NCBI GenBank assembly: GCA_031263185.1 | Contig: JAISGH010000025.1 | Coordinates: 1-36,311, forward strand | Length of the DNA stretch: 36,311 nucleotides | Direction: 5' to 3' | From: Prevotellaceae bacterium | GTDB lineage: Bacteria; Bacteroidota; Bacteroidia; Bacteroidales; UBA932 | The notes under the pieces: generated by a model | Told to the model about the DNA's origin: nothing | Seen by the model: the letters and a program-made list of their open reading frames with translations, nothing else | Databases searched by the model: none | Part shown: in pieces, positions 18,380 to 26,992 of the stretch | Numbering within the stretch: position 1 is the stretch's first letter | How the letters are laid out: each line of letters opens with the position of its first letter | Program-made: the position numbers and the translations under genes

Positions 18380-19609
18380 ATGAAAAAGATTTTGGGATTA
18401 GATTTGGGAACAACGTCCATTGGCTGGGCGTTGGTAAACGAAGCCGAAAACGGAAACGAAAAATCGTCAATCATCAGGCTTGGCGTAAGGGTCAATCCGC
18501 TGACGGTTGACGAGCAGCAAGATTTCGAAAAAGGCAAGAGCATTACCACCAATGCCGATAGAACGCTCAAGCGCATCTCGCGGCGTAACCTGCAGCGCTA
18601 CAAGCTTCGCCGCGAAAATCTAATCGAAGTGCTCAAGGAGCATGGCTTTATTACCGATGAAACGATACTGTCGGAAAACGGCAATCAAACAACTTTTGAA
18701 ACCTACCGGCTGCGAGCAAAGGCGGCCACAGAAAAAATCTCACCGGAAGAATTTGCCCGCGTGCTGCTGATGATTAACAAGAGGCGTGGCTATAAGAGCA
18801 ACCGAAAAGCAAAAGGTAGCGAGGATGGCGCGCTGATTGACGAAATGGAGGTTGTTGCCAAGCAGCTTCGCGAGGAAAATCTTACTCCAGGACAATTTTG
18901 CTTACGGCTGCTGCAGGCAGGGAATAAGTTTTTACCTGATTTTTACCGCTCCGATTTGTACACGGAGCTGAATAAAGTATGGGATAAGCAAAAAGAATTT
19001 TACGCAAATTTTTTGACGGACGAGCTGAAAGAAAAGCTGCGCGGAAAAAACGAAAGGACAACCTGGGCTATTTGCAAAGAAAACTTTATTTGGACTGAAG
19101 CGGACAGCGGTGAAAGCAGGAGTAAAGAAAAAGAAACATCGCGTACACTTGCCGGCATAAAAAGAAAGGGCAACGCTGCCGAGCAAAAGGCTGAAAATTT
19201 TGCATGGCGCGCCAAAGCCATTGCCGAAAAAATACACCCTGAAGAGTTAGCCGTTGTGCTGTCAAAAATCAATTCGCAAATCAACAGCTCAAGCGGCTAC
19301 TTGGGGGCTATCAGCGACCGAAGCAAGGAGTTGTTTTTCAACAAAGTAAAAAAGCCGGACGGAAGCAACCGCGCGCAAACCGTTGGCGAGTACCAAATGG
19401 AGGCTCTGAAAAGTAACCCCAACGCAAGCCTGCGCAACATGGTATTTTACCGTCAGGATTACTTAGATGAATTTAGTACGATCGTAGAGGCAAGGAAGCC
19501 TTTAATAGGTATTACCTACAAGCCATATTTAGGGTTAGAAGGCATTAAGGATATTGTCAAAGTTCGAGTCAACCATATCGGGCAGATTGTTTCAGCCGGA
19601 GAGTACTAA
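18380..19609 (+). pseudogene. cas9: Internally deleted type II-C-like Cas9 (409 aa), retaining RuvC-I, bridge helix, part of REC and a probable C-terminal tail
   Basis: MKKILGLDLGTTSIGWALVNE (RuvC-I); TTNADRTLKRISRRNLQRYKLRRENLIEVLKEHGFI (Arg-rich bridge helix); LLMINKRRGYKSNRK; NMVFYRQDYLDEF; then abruptly ARKPLIGITYKPYLGLEGIKDIVKVRVNHIGQIVSAGEY-stop. No HNH, RuvC-II or RuvC-III region. Followed 2 nt later by a cas1-like start. Confidence 0.85.
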
Positions 19610-19611
19610 TC

Positions 19612-19842
19612 GTGACAAAGAAAACTCTCTACATTGAAAATCCCGCCTACCTCAGCCTGAAAAACATGCAGCTGGTCGCTAAGCTGCCTGAGGTTGAGAA
19701 AAATGACACGCTGCCCGACACGTTTCGGGCAAGTAGCGTCAAAATGCTTCTTGCTGATGGTTGCAGCAGGGCAAACGGCGGCCTCTTTGGCCAAGCGCTA
19801 TTCGGGGGCGAAAGCCGTAAAATTGCATACCCGAATTTTTGA
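19612..19842 (+). pseudogene. cas1: Truncated type II Cas1 relic
   Basis: GTG start; MTKKTLYIENPAYLSLKNMQLVAKLPEVEKNDTLPDTF resembles the N-terminus of type II-C Cas1; the sequence then departs and stops at 76 aa. Confidence 0.7.
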
Positions 19843-19930
19843 ATGTAGAAAATAATGTAGAAAATGAGATAAATTTCTCTACATAATTGGTATATAGTAA
19901 CGTAACATGGACAGATTAGGCAAAAAACGT

Positions 19931-19938
19931 TACTTTTG
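19931..19938 (+). promoter_or_regulatory. -7 promoter element for hisIE
   Basis: TACTTTTG (TAnnTTTG) 43 bp upstream of ATG 19982. Confidence 0.45.
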
Positions 19939-19981
19939 CGCCTCCGGCAAAGAGGCAAATCCTAAACTACAAAAATTTTTT

Positions 19982-20575
19982 ATGGCGTTAGATTTTTCAA
20001 AAATGAATGGCTTGCTACCGGCGGTAGTGCAAGACTACAAAACCGGCAAGGTGCTCATGGTTGCCTTCATGAACGAAGAGGCATACTGCAAAACTATTGA
20101 TACAAAACTTGTAACATTCTTCAGCCGCACCAAAAATCGGCTGTGGACAAAGGGCGAGGAGAGCGGAAACTTCCTTGACCTCGTGAGCGTAACGGAGGAC
20201 TGCGACCACGATACGCTTTTGGTAAAAGCAAAGCCGCGTGGCGCAGTATGCCACACCGGCGCCGATACCTGCTTTGGCGAAAAAAACACGAGCGGTATCC
20301 TCTTCCTCGAATACCTGCAAAACCTGATTGCTACCCGCAAAAAGGAAATGCCGAGAAATTCGTACACAACCGTGCTCTTTCAAAAAGGCGTAAACAAAAT
20401 AGCGCAAAAAGTAGGCGAAGAGGCGGTAGAGCTGGTTATTGAGGCAAAGGACAGCAACGACGAGCTTTTCCTGAACGAGGCTGCCGACCTCATGTTTCAC
20501 TACCTTGTGCTGCTTACGCAAAAAGGCTACGCCTTGAGCGATGTGGTGCAGGTGCTGGAAAAAAGGCACAGCTAA
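19982..20575 (+). CDS. hisIE: Bifunctional phosphoribosyl-AMP cyclohydrolase / phosphoribosyl-ATP pyrophosphatase
   Basis: HisI motifs (AFMNEEAYCKT, FFSRTKNRLWTKGEESGN, DCDHDTLLVKAKPRGAVCHTG) followed by HisE (KVGEEAVELVIEAK, NEAADLMFHYLVLL). Confidence 0.95.
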   Translation: MALDFSKMNGLLPAVVQDYKTGKVLMVAFMNEEAYCKTIDTKLVTFFSRTKNRLWTKGEESGNFLDLVSVTEDCDHDTLLVKAKPRGAVCHTGADTCFGEKNTSGILFLEYLQNLIATRKKEMPRNSYTTVLFQKGVNKIAQKVGEEAVELVIEAKDSNDELFLNEAADLMFHYLVLLTQKGYALSDVVQVLEKRHS

Positions 20576-20623
20576 GCAGCCGGCTTCACAGCGCTTTGTG
20601 CGCTGCGAGACAGAAAACATACT

Positions 20624-21364
20624 ATGCTGAAATATACACTGATACTATTCATCTTTGTGGTTATAGCTGCTGCTGCACGTGCGCAGAATTCTATATTGGA
20701 TTCTACGCCGCAGGCGAGCAAGCGCAAGCATTTTCCCTACAAATCGCAAATATTTCCGGTTGTCCTGATTACCACAGGTACGGCAATGATGTGGAAAGGA
20801 AACCGCGAGGTAAACCGCTGGGCGCCAAAAACCGGCACAACGGTTGACGACTACCTGCAGTACGCCCCCATGCTTGGCATGTACGCCGCCGACCTTATCG
20901 GCGTAAAGGCGCAGAACAGCGTTTGGACGCAAACAAAATATCTGGCGTTTTCGCAGCTGCTGTGCGCTGCCGTGGTGCAAACGCTAAAGTACACCGTCCG
21001 CGAGCAGCGCCCCAACCGCGGAATGTACAATTCATTCCCCTCCGGCCATACAAGCGTTGCGTTTGTGGGGGCAACGGTGTTGTACCACGAATTTAAAAAT
21101 ACCAACAGAATTGTGGCGTATAGCGGTTTTATCGCGGCCACAGCGGTGGGTACTTTGCGCGAAACCAACCAGCGGCACTGGATTTCGGACGTGCTCGCAG
21201 GCGCAGGCATCGGCATACTGTCCGCCAACTTGGTATACTACTTTGAGCCGCTCAAAAGCTGGCAAATATTTTCCAAATCCGACAAAATCTCTCTCCTGCC
21301 CTACTACGACGGTAAAAGTGCAGGGCTATCGCTTAGCATGGCGCTAAACGCCCCCAAGCTCTAA
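20624..21364 (+). CDS. PAP2-family membrane phosphatase
   Basis: KYTVREQRP / FPSGHTSVAF / RHWISDVLAG motifs of PAP2 phosphatases; N-terminal signal. Confidence 0.88.
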   Translation: MLKYTLILFIFVVIAAAARAQNSILDSTPQASKRKHFPYKSQIFPVVLITTGTAMMWKGNREVNRWAPKTGTTVDDYLQYAPMLGMYAADLIGVKAQNSVWTQTKYLAFSQLLCAAVVQTLKYTVREQRPNRGMYNSFPSGHTSVAFVGATVLYHEFKNTNRIVAYSGFIAATAVGTLRETNQRHWISDVLAGAGIGILSANLVYYFEPLKSWQIFSKSDKISLLPYYDGKSAGLSLSMALNAPKL

Positions 21365-21370
21365 ATTTTT

Positions 21371-21734
21371 GGCTAAATCTTTTTTTGAGATGCTATGAAA
21401 GTAACTTGCAGTTCGATAGTTAGAATACGGATAAAACGAGGGTCAGCAGAGCAACCTCATTTCCAACCTCATTTTTTTAACAAAACAACCTCAGTAGCAC
21501 ATAGTTACATAATATATCCAAACCTCATTACCTCATTTTTTTTCGTGCCCATTTCATTGTTTTAATGAGGTAATGAGGTTGTTTATATGCGTATTAATTC
21601 ATTGCTACTGAGGTTGTTTTGTTAAAAAAATTAGGTAAAAATGAGGTTTCAAAATTTCGCGGGAATGACGGTGGAAAGGAGGAGGGAAAGACTCAAAATG
21701 AAATTTTCATAGCACCTCAAAAAAAGATTTAGCC
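21371..21734. mobile_element. 364-bp MITE-like non-autonomous element with nested palindromic core
   Basis: 30-bp TIRs (GGCTAAATCTTTTTTTGAG[A/G]TGCTATGAAA) at 21371-21400 and 21705-21734; 8-bp direct repeat AAATTTTT at 21363-21370 and 21735-21742; no coding potential. Confidence 0.85.
21471..21631. repeat. Nested palindrome inside the MITE
   Basis: 29-bp perfect outer arms (21471-21499 / 21603-21631) and 17-bp perfect inner arms AACCTCATTACCTCATT (21521-21537) / (21564-21580). Confidence 0.9.
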
Positions 21735-21884
21735 AAATTTTTCCGAAATTAGGAATTAAAGTACGAATAACGGCAGTATTTTATAATAAATTCATAGTTA
21801 GCGAATTAGCAAAATTTCAGAGGGTAGTATTCTCCTTTATTTTTGCCCTGCTCATATTTTTTTACAAAAAAATAATAGAAAAAA

Positions 21885-21915
21885 TTTGCCACTTCAATAA
21901 AAAGCGCTACATTTG
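21885..21915 (+). promoter_or_regulatory. Canonical promoter for the tRNA-tuf cluster
   Basis: TTTG (21885-21888), N19, TACATTTG (21908-21915). Confidence 0.8.
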
Positions 21916-21954
21916 TACCCTTTTTGGCAGGGAGAAGCATCTACGAAAAGTTAT

Positions 21955-22028
21955 GCCGATGTAGCTCAGTTGGCCAGAGCAGCTGATTTGTAATCAGCTG
22001 GTCGTGGGTTCGAATCCCTCCATCGGCT
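21955..22028 (+). tRNA. tRNA-Thr (TGT)
   Basis: Cloverleaf GCCGATG...CATCGGC; anticodon stem-loop GCTGATTTGTAATCAGC; GGTTCGAATCC T arm. Confidence 0.95.
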
Positions 22029-22053
22029 CAGTTCTTTGATAATAAATTTTTTT

Positions 22054-22136
22054 GGGGGGATGCCAGAGTGGTCAATTGGGGCAGACTGTAAATCTGTTGT
22101 CTTCGGACTTCGGAGGTTCGACTCCTCCTCCCCCCA
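22054..22136 (+). tRNA. tRNA-Tyr (GTA)
   Basis: Acceptor GGGGGGA/TCCCCCC; CAGACTGTAAATCTG anticodon arm; long variable arm. Confidence 0.95.
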
Positions 22137-22212
22137 CGTATACGAGGCCGCAGCAGGCAATGAGCTGCAAGCATTAGCTTAGATGCTGCCTAATCCTCCG
22201 GCAGGAGAAAAT

Positions 22213-22285
22213 GCGGAAGTAGCTCAGTTGGTAGAGCATCAGCCTTCCAAGCTGAGGGTCGCGAGTTCGAACCTCGTCTTCCGCT
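22213..22285 (+). tRNA. tRNA-Gly (TCC)
   Basis: GCGGAAG...CTTCCGC; anticodon loop CCTTCCAAG. Confidence 0.95.
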
Positions 22286-22290
22286 CCAAT

Positions 22291-22362
<72 letters not shown>

Positions 22363-22447
22363 CTCTTTTTTTGTTCGGGCTACATCTAAGTATTCGACAT
22401 CTAATTTCGAGACCAAAAATAAATTTAATAACTAAACATTTACAGCT

Positions 22448-23635
22448 ATGGCAAAAGAAAAATTTGCAAAAACGAAGCCGCACGTGAACATCGGTACGAT
22501 TGGGCACGTTGACCACGGCAAAACTACGCTCACGGCAGCCATCACCACGGTTTTGGCTAAGCAGGGATTGTCGGAAATTCGCGATTTTGCGTCTATTGAC
22601 AACGCTCCCGAAGAAAAAGAGCGCGGTATCACCATTAATACGGCGCACGTGGAGTACCAAACCAAAAATCGCCACTATGCGCACGTAGATTGCCCCGGAC
22701 ACGCCGACTACGTCAAGAACATGGTTACCGGCGCCGCTCAAATGGACGGCGCTATCCTTGTTTGCGCCGCTACCGACGGCCCTATGCCGCAAACGCGCGA
22801 GCATATCCTCCTTGCATGTCAAGTGAACGTGCCGAAAGTGCTGGTATTTATGAATAAGGTTGACCTTGTGGACGACCCCGAAATGCTCGACCTCGTGGAA
22901 ATGGAGCTCCGCGAGCTGCTCTCTTTCTACAAGTACGACGGCGACGCCGCTCCCATTATTCGCGGCTCGGCGCTCGGCGCGCTCAACGGCGACCCACAGT
23001 GGGAAGCAAAAGTAGTAGAGCTGATGGATGCGGTAGATTCCTACATCCCCGTTCCTCCGCGCGACAACGAAAAGCCTTTCCTGATGCCCGTTGAAGATGT
23101 CTTCTCCATCACCGGACGCGGTACCGTAGCAACCGGACGTATCGAAACCGGCGTTATTGAGGTATCCAACGAAGTTGAAATCATTGGCCTCGGCGAGCAG
23201 CTGAAGAAAAGCGTGGTAACCGGCGTTGAAATGTTCCGCAAAATTCTTGACAGGGGCGAGGCCGGAGACAACGTAGGGCTGCTGCTGCGCGGTATTGACA
23301 AGAAGGAAATCCGTCGCGGTATGGTAATTGCCAAGCCCGGCTCGGTAACTCCCCACACCAAATTCGCGGCCGAAATTTACGTCCTGAAGAAAGAAGAAGG
23401 CGGTCGCCACACACCGTTCCAAAACAAGTACCGCCCGCAGTTCTACCTCCGTACGCTCGACGTAACCGGCGAGGTTGACTTGCCGGAGGGTGTAGAAATG
23501 GTGATGCCCGGCGACAACGTTACCATCAACGTAACGCTGATTACGCCTGTGGCCATGCACGAAGGTCTTCGCTTCGCTATCCGCGAGGGCGGCCGTACCG
23601 TAGGCGCCGGCCAAATCACCAAAATTTTGGAGTAA
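22448..23635 (+). CDS. tuf: Elongation factor Tu
   Basis: [34 protein letters not shown]; full-length 395 aa. Confidence 0.99.
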   Translation: MAKEKFAKTKPHVNIGTIGHVDHGKTTLTAAITTVLAKQGLSEIRDFASIDNAPEEKERGITINTAHVEYQTKNRHYAHVDCPGHADYVKNMVTGAAQMDGAILVCAATDGPMPQTREHILLACQVNVPKVLVFMNKVDLVDDPEMLDLVEMELRELLSFYKYDGDAAPIIRGSALGALNGDPQWEAKVVELMDAVDSYIPVPPRDNEKPFLMPVEDVFSITGRGTVATGRIETGVIEVSNEVEIIGLGEQLKKSVVTGVEMFRKILDRGEAGDNVGLLLRGIDKKEIRRGMVIAKPGSVTPHTKFAAEIYVLKKEEGGRHTPFQNKYRPQFYLRTLDVTGEVDLPEGVEMVMPGDNVTINVTLITPVAMHEGLRFAIREGGRTVGAGQITKILE

Positions 23636-23709
23636 CTCTCGGTTGACCATTGAATAAAGTCAGATAGTTAGCTCCTTATAAGGAGGAGCTAACTATTTTA
23701 TGGCAAAAC

Positions 23710-23780
23710 AGGGGCATAGTTTAATGGCAGAACGAAGGTCTCCAAAACCTTTGGTGGGAGTTCGATTCTCTCTGCCCCTG
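23710..23780 (+). tRNA. tRNA-Trp (CCA)
   Basis: AGGGGCA...TGCCCCT; AAGGTCTCCAAAACCTT anticodon arm. Confidence 0.95.
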
Positions 23781-23805
23781 CTAACACGCAAAAAAAAATA
23801 TCGCT

Positions 23806-23991
23806 ATGATAAAATACATCAAAGAATCGTACAACGAGCTGGTAAATAAGGTAACGTGGCCTACATGGAGCAGCTTGCAGGCAAGCGCTGCGCTGGTAAT
23901 GGTGGCTTCCCTTATTTTTGCGCTGGTTATTTTTGCCATGGATTTTGTATTCCAGCATGGCATGGAAAGTATTTACAGCATTCTTTACTAA
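23806..23991 (+). CDS. secE: Preprotein translocase subunit SecE
   Basis: 61 aa, IKYIKESYNELVNKVTWPTWSSLQ, one TM segment; lies between tuf and nusG. Confidence 0.93.
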   Translation: MIKYIKESYNELVNKVTWPTWSSLQASAALVMVASLIFALVIFAMDFVFQHGMESIYSILY

Positions 23992-24006
23992 TAAAAAAAC
24001 GTAGCA

Positions 24007-24567
24007 ATGACAGAGGGCGAAAATTCAAAAAAAATGTGGTATGTGCTACGCGCCATAGGGGGTAAGGAAAAAAAGGCTAAGGAGTGCATTGACAACGAGG
24101 TGAGAAGGTTACACCTTGAAGATCTTATCGCTCAGGTGCTTATTCCTGTCGAAAAAGTGTACCAAATACGCAACGGAAAAAAGGTGAGCAAAGACCGCCT
24201 CCTTTTTCCGGGTTATGTATTTGTAGAAATGACGCTTACCGCCGAGATTCAGCTTACTTTGCTGGATGTTCCCAACGTTATCGGATTCTTGGGAGATGGC
24301 GCCAAAAAAGGCTCTGCAATACCGCTGCGCCCCACCGAAGTGAGCCGAATGTTGGGTAGCGTGGACGAAATTCAGGATAAGGAGGAGCAAATTTCCACGC
24401 CCTTCTACGTTGGGGATGCCGTGAAAGTTATTGATGGCCCATTCAACACTTTCTCCGGCGCCATTGAAGAGATAAACGAAGAAAAGAAAAAGCTGAAGGT
24501 GATGGTCAAAATATTTGGCCGCAAAACGCCGCTGGAGCTAAGCTTCCTACAGGTAGAAAAGGAGTAG
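24007..24567 (+). CDS. nusG: Transcription termination/antitermination protein NusG
   Basis: WYVLRAIGGKEKKAKECI..., FPGYVFVEM, KOW region GDAVKVIDGPFNTFSGAIEEI. Confidence 0.97.
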   Translation: MTEGENSKKMWYVLRAIGGKEKKAKECIDNEVRRLHLEDLIAQVLIPVEKVYQIRNGKKVSKDRLLFPGYVFVEMTLTAEIQLTLLDVPNVIGFLGDGAKKGSAIPLRPTEVSRMLGSVDEIQDKEEQISTPFYVGDAVKVIDGPFNTFSGAIEEINEEKKKLKVMVKIFGRKTPLELSFLQVEKE

Positions 24568-24673
24568 CTCTTAGCCAACAGGAATGTTACGCACATTTGA
24601 AATAGCCCGCCCAACCTCAGCTTCCAATCAGGGGTAGCGGGACACAAAACAAAACTTTAAAACAAATTTAAAA

Positions 24674-25126
24674 ATGGCAAAAGAAGTAGCGGGTTTTATT
24701 AAGCTACAGATTAAAGGTGGGGCAGCCAACCCTTCGCCTCCTGTAGGCCCTGCGCTGGGCTCTAAGGGTGTGAACATCATGGAGTTTTGTAAGCAGTTCA
24801 ATGCAAGAACGCAGGATCGCGCCGGTAAGGTGCTGCCTGTTGTCATTACTGTTTATAAGGACAAGTCGTTTGACTTTATCGTCAAGCAACCCCCCATTGC
24901 TGTTCAGCTCAAGGAAGTCGCCAAGTTAGACCTGAAAAAAGGCGGCTCAGCCGAACCCAACCGCAAAAAAGTAGCCAACGTTACGTGGGAGCAAGTAAAG
25001 GTAATTGCCGAAGGCAAAATGCCGGACATGAACGCTTTCACGGTGAAGTCGGCTATGAGCATGGTTGCCGGTACGGCGCGGAGCATGGGCATTGAGGTGA
25101 AAGGTGAATTTCCTGCTAACGTGTAA
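24674..25126 (+). CDS. rplK: 50S ribosomal protein L11
   Basis: [36 protein letters not shown]. Confidence 0.98.
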   Translation: MAKEVAGFIKLQIKGGAANPSPPVGPALGSKGVNIMEFCKQFNARTQDRAGKVLPVVITVYKDKSFDFIVKQPPIAVQLKEVAKLDLKKGGSAEPNRKKVANVTWEQVKVIAEGKMPDMNAFTVKSAMSMVAGTARSMGIEVKGEFPANV

Positions 25127-25148
25127 ATTAAAAAATCCCTTTTGAGAA

Positions 25149-25850
25149 ATGAAGCCTACAAAAAATAGAAAGGTTGTTTTAGGAAAGGTTGAACCGGGCA
25201 AGCACTACAAGCTCGCTGAGGCAACAGGCCTTTTGAAGGATATTTCCTTTACAAAGTTTGACTCCTCGGTTGACGTGGCGGTGCGCTTAGGCGTAGACCC
25301 AAAAAAATCCAACCAGATGGTTCGCGGCGTAGTAACGCTGCCGCACGGTACGGGTAAAAACGTGCGCGTGCTGGTGCTCTGCACGCCCGACAAGGAAGCC
25401 GAAGCGCAAGCTGCCGGCGCAAACCACGTTGGGTTGGACGAGTATATCGAAAAAATCAAAGGTGGGTGGACGGATGTTGATGTGATAATTACCATGCCCA
25501 GCGTAATGGCAAAAATCGGTGCGTTAGGTAAGATACTCGGGCCTCGCGGCCTGATGCCTAACCCAAAAACCGGTACAGTAACTATGGAGGTGGGCAAGGC
25601 AGTGCAGGAGGTAAAAGCCGGTAAAATTGACTTTAAGGTTGACAAAACCGGCATCGTTCATGCGGCTATAGGCAAGGTGTCGTTTGACCCCGAGAAGTTA
25701 GCCGAGAACGCAAAAGAGCTTATCCACACCATTGTGAAGCTCAAGCCTTCGACCGCCAAGGGTACTTACCTCAGAGGCATCACCATTTCATCAACCATGA
25801 GCCCCGGCTTGGCTGTAGACCCCAAGTCGGTTGAAGACCTTAAATCGTAG
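25149..25850 (+). CDS. rplA: 50S ribosomal protein L1
   Basis: [19 protein letters not shown]-like segment, [18 protein letters not shown]. Confidence 0.98.
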   Translation: MKPTKNRKVVLGKVEPGKHYKLAEATGLLKDISFTKFDSSVDVAVRLGVDPKKSNQMVRGVVTLPHGTGKNVRVLVLCTPDKEAEAQAAGANHVGLDEYIEKIKGGWTDVDVIITMPSVMAKIGALGKILGPRGLMPNPKTGTVTMEVGKAVQEVKAGKIDFKVDKTGIVHAAIGKVSFDPEKLAENAKELIHTIVKLKPSTAKGTYLRGITISSTMSPGLAVDPKSVEDLKS

Positions 25851-25865
25851 TAACAAAAATCCATT

Positions 25866-26387
25866 ATGAAAAAAGAAGAAAAAAACGTTATTATTGACAG
25901 GTTAGCCGAGCAGCTCAAGGGAACGCCCAACTTTTACCTTACGGACATTTCGACGCTCAACGCAAAGAAAACGACCGCATTAAGGAGAAAGTGCTTTGAA
26001 AAACAGATAAGGCTGGTAGTAGTAAAAAATACTTTGCTGCAAAAGGCGCTGGAAAAAATAGGTTTTAGCGAAACCGATATTTTTGGCGTGCTGAAAGGCT
26101 CTACGTCCATTATGTTTGCCGAAGTGGCCAACGTACCGGCGAAGCTCATCAAAGAATTTCGCGCTACCGGCGACAAGCCTGTACTCAAGGCTGCCTACGT
26201 GCAGGAGTCGCTCTACGTGGGCGACCAAATGCTTGACGAGCTGGTGAACATCAAGAGCCGCGAGGAGCTTATTGCAGATATTGCAGCGCTGCTGCAGTCG
26301 CCTGCCAAGAATGTTATCTCTGCGCTGCAATCGGGCAAGCATACGCTTGCCGGGCTTGTAGAAACGCTCGAATCGCGCGCTGCATAG
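25866..26387 (+). CDS. rplJ: 50S ribosomal protein L10
   Basis: L10 length and position; NFYLTDISTLNAKKTTALRRKC, VVVKNTLLQKALE. Confidence 0.96.
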   Translation: MKKEEKNVIIDRLAEQLKGTPNFYLTDISTLNAKKTTALRRKCFEKQIRLVVVKNTLLQKALEKIGFSETDIFGVLKGSTSIMFAEVANVPAKLIKEFRATGDKPVLKAAYVQESLYVGDQMLDELVNIKSREELIADIAALLQSPAKNVISALQSGKHTLAGLVETLESRAA

Positions 26388-26494
26388 CGCTTTGTACTAT
26401 CGAAACAATAACACGCCAAGGCCGCCCGGCCGGCACTGTAAAAATAGGGTGGCAATTTTTTTAGTAAACTAACACTTAAAAAAAAACATAAAAA

Positions 26495-26872
26495 ATGGCT
26501 GACGTAAAAAAATTAGCAGAAGAGCTGGTAAACCTTACCGTAAAAGAAGTAAACGAGCTCGCAAAGATTTTGAAAGAAGAGTATGGCATTGAGCCTGCCG
26601 CCGCTGCTGTGGCTATAGCCGCTCCTGCCGCTGCCGGCGCTGCCGCTGCCGCCGTAGAGCAAACCGAATTTGATGTAATCCTCAAGAGCGCCGGCGGCAA
26701 CAAGCTGCAGGTGGTGAAAGCGGTAAAGGAAATTACCGCTCTTGGCCTGAAGGAAGCAAAAGACTTGGTTGACGCCGCTCCGAAACCTGTAAAGGAAAAA
26801 GTTTCAAAAGCTGATGCCGAGAACATAAAGAAGCAGCTCGAAGAGGTAGGAGCAGAAGTTGAAGTTAAATAA
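26495..26872 (+). CDS. rplL: 50S ribosomal protein L7/L12
   Basis: Ala-rich hinge; [44 protein letters not shown]. Confidence 0.98.
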   Translation: MADVKKLAEELVNLTVKEVNELAKILKEEYGIEPAAAAVAIAAPAAAGAAAAAVEQTEFDVILKSAGGNKLQVVKAVKEITALGLKEAKDLVDAAPKPVKEKVSKADAENIKKQLEEVGAEVEVK

Positions 26873-26895
26873 CAACTTCTTTACCAGAAGATAGT

Positions 26896-26933
26896 TAGGT
26901 TTAGAACTTCGCTCACATGAAGTTCTAAGCCTA
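26896..26933 (+). promoter_or_regulatory. rplL-rpoB intergenic hairpin (attenuator / processing site candidate)
   Basis: TAGGTTTAGAACTTC / GAAGTTCTAAGCCTA 15-bp stem with one wobble and an 8-nt loop; no T run follows. Confidence 0.65.
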
Positions 26934-26992
26934 TTGCTGTTTACACGAGTAGTTTTAGCGTTCAACATCTTATCTTTACAATAAATAAAAAC

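Noticed and set aside
18380-19609. Mini-Cas9 as an IscB- or TnpB-type protein
   Set aside because: Size is similar, but there is no HNH or RuvC-II/III sequence, and the REC-type segment and adjacent cas1 point to a deleted Cas9.
19843-19981. CRISPR repeats or tracrRNA downstream of the cas1 relic
   Set aside because: No repeat-spacer pattern; only AT-rich sequence with a weak ATGTAGA/TCTACAT inverted repeat and the hisIE promoter.
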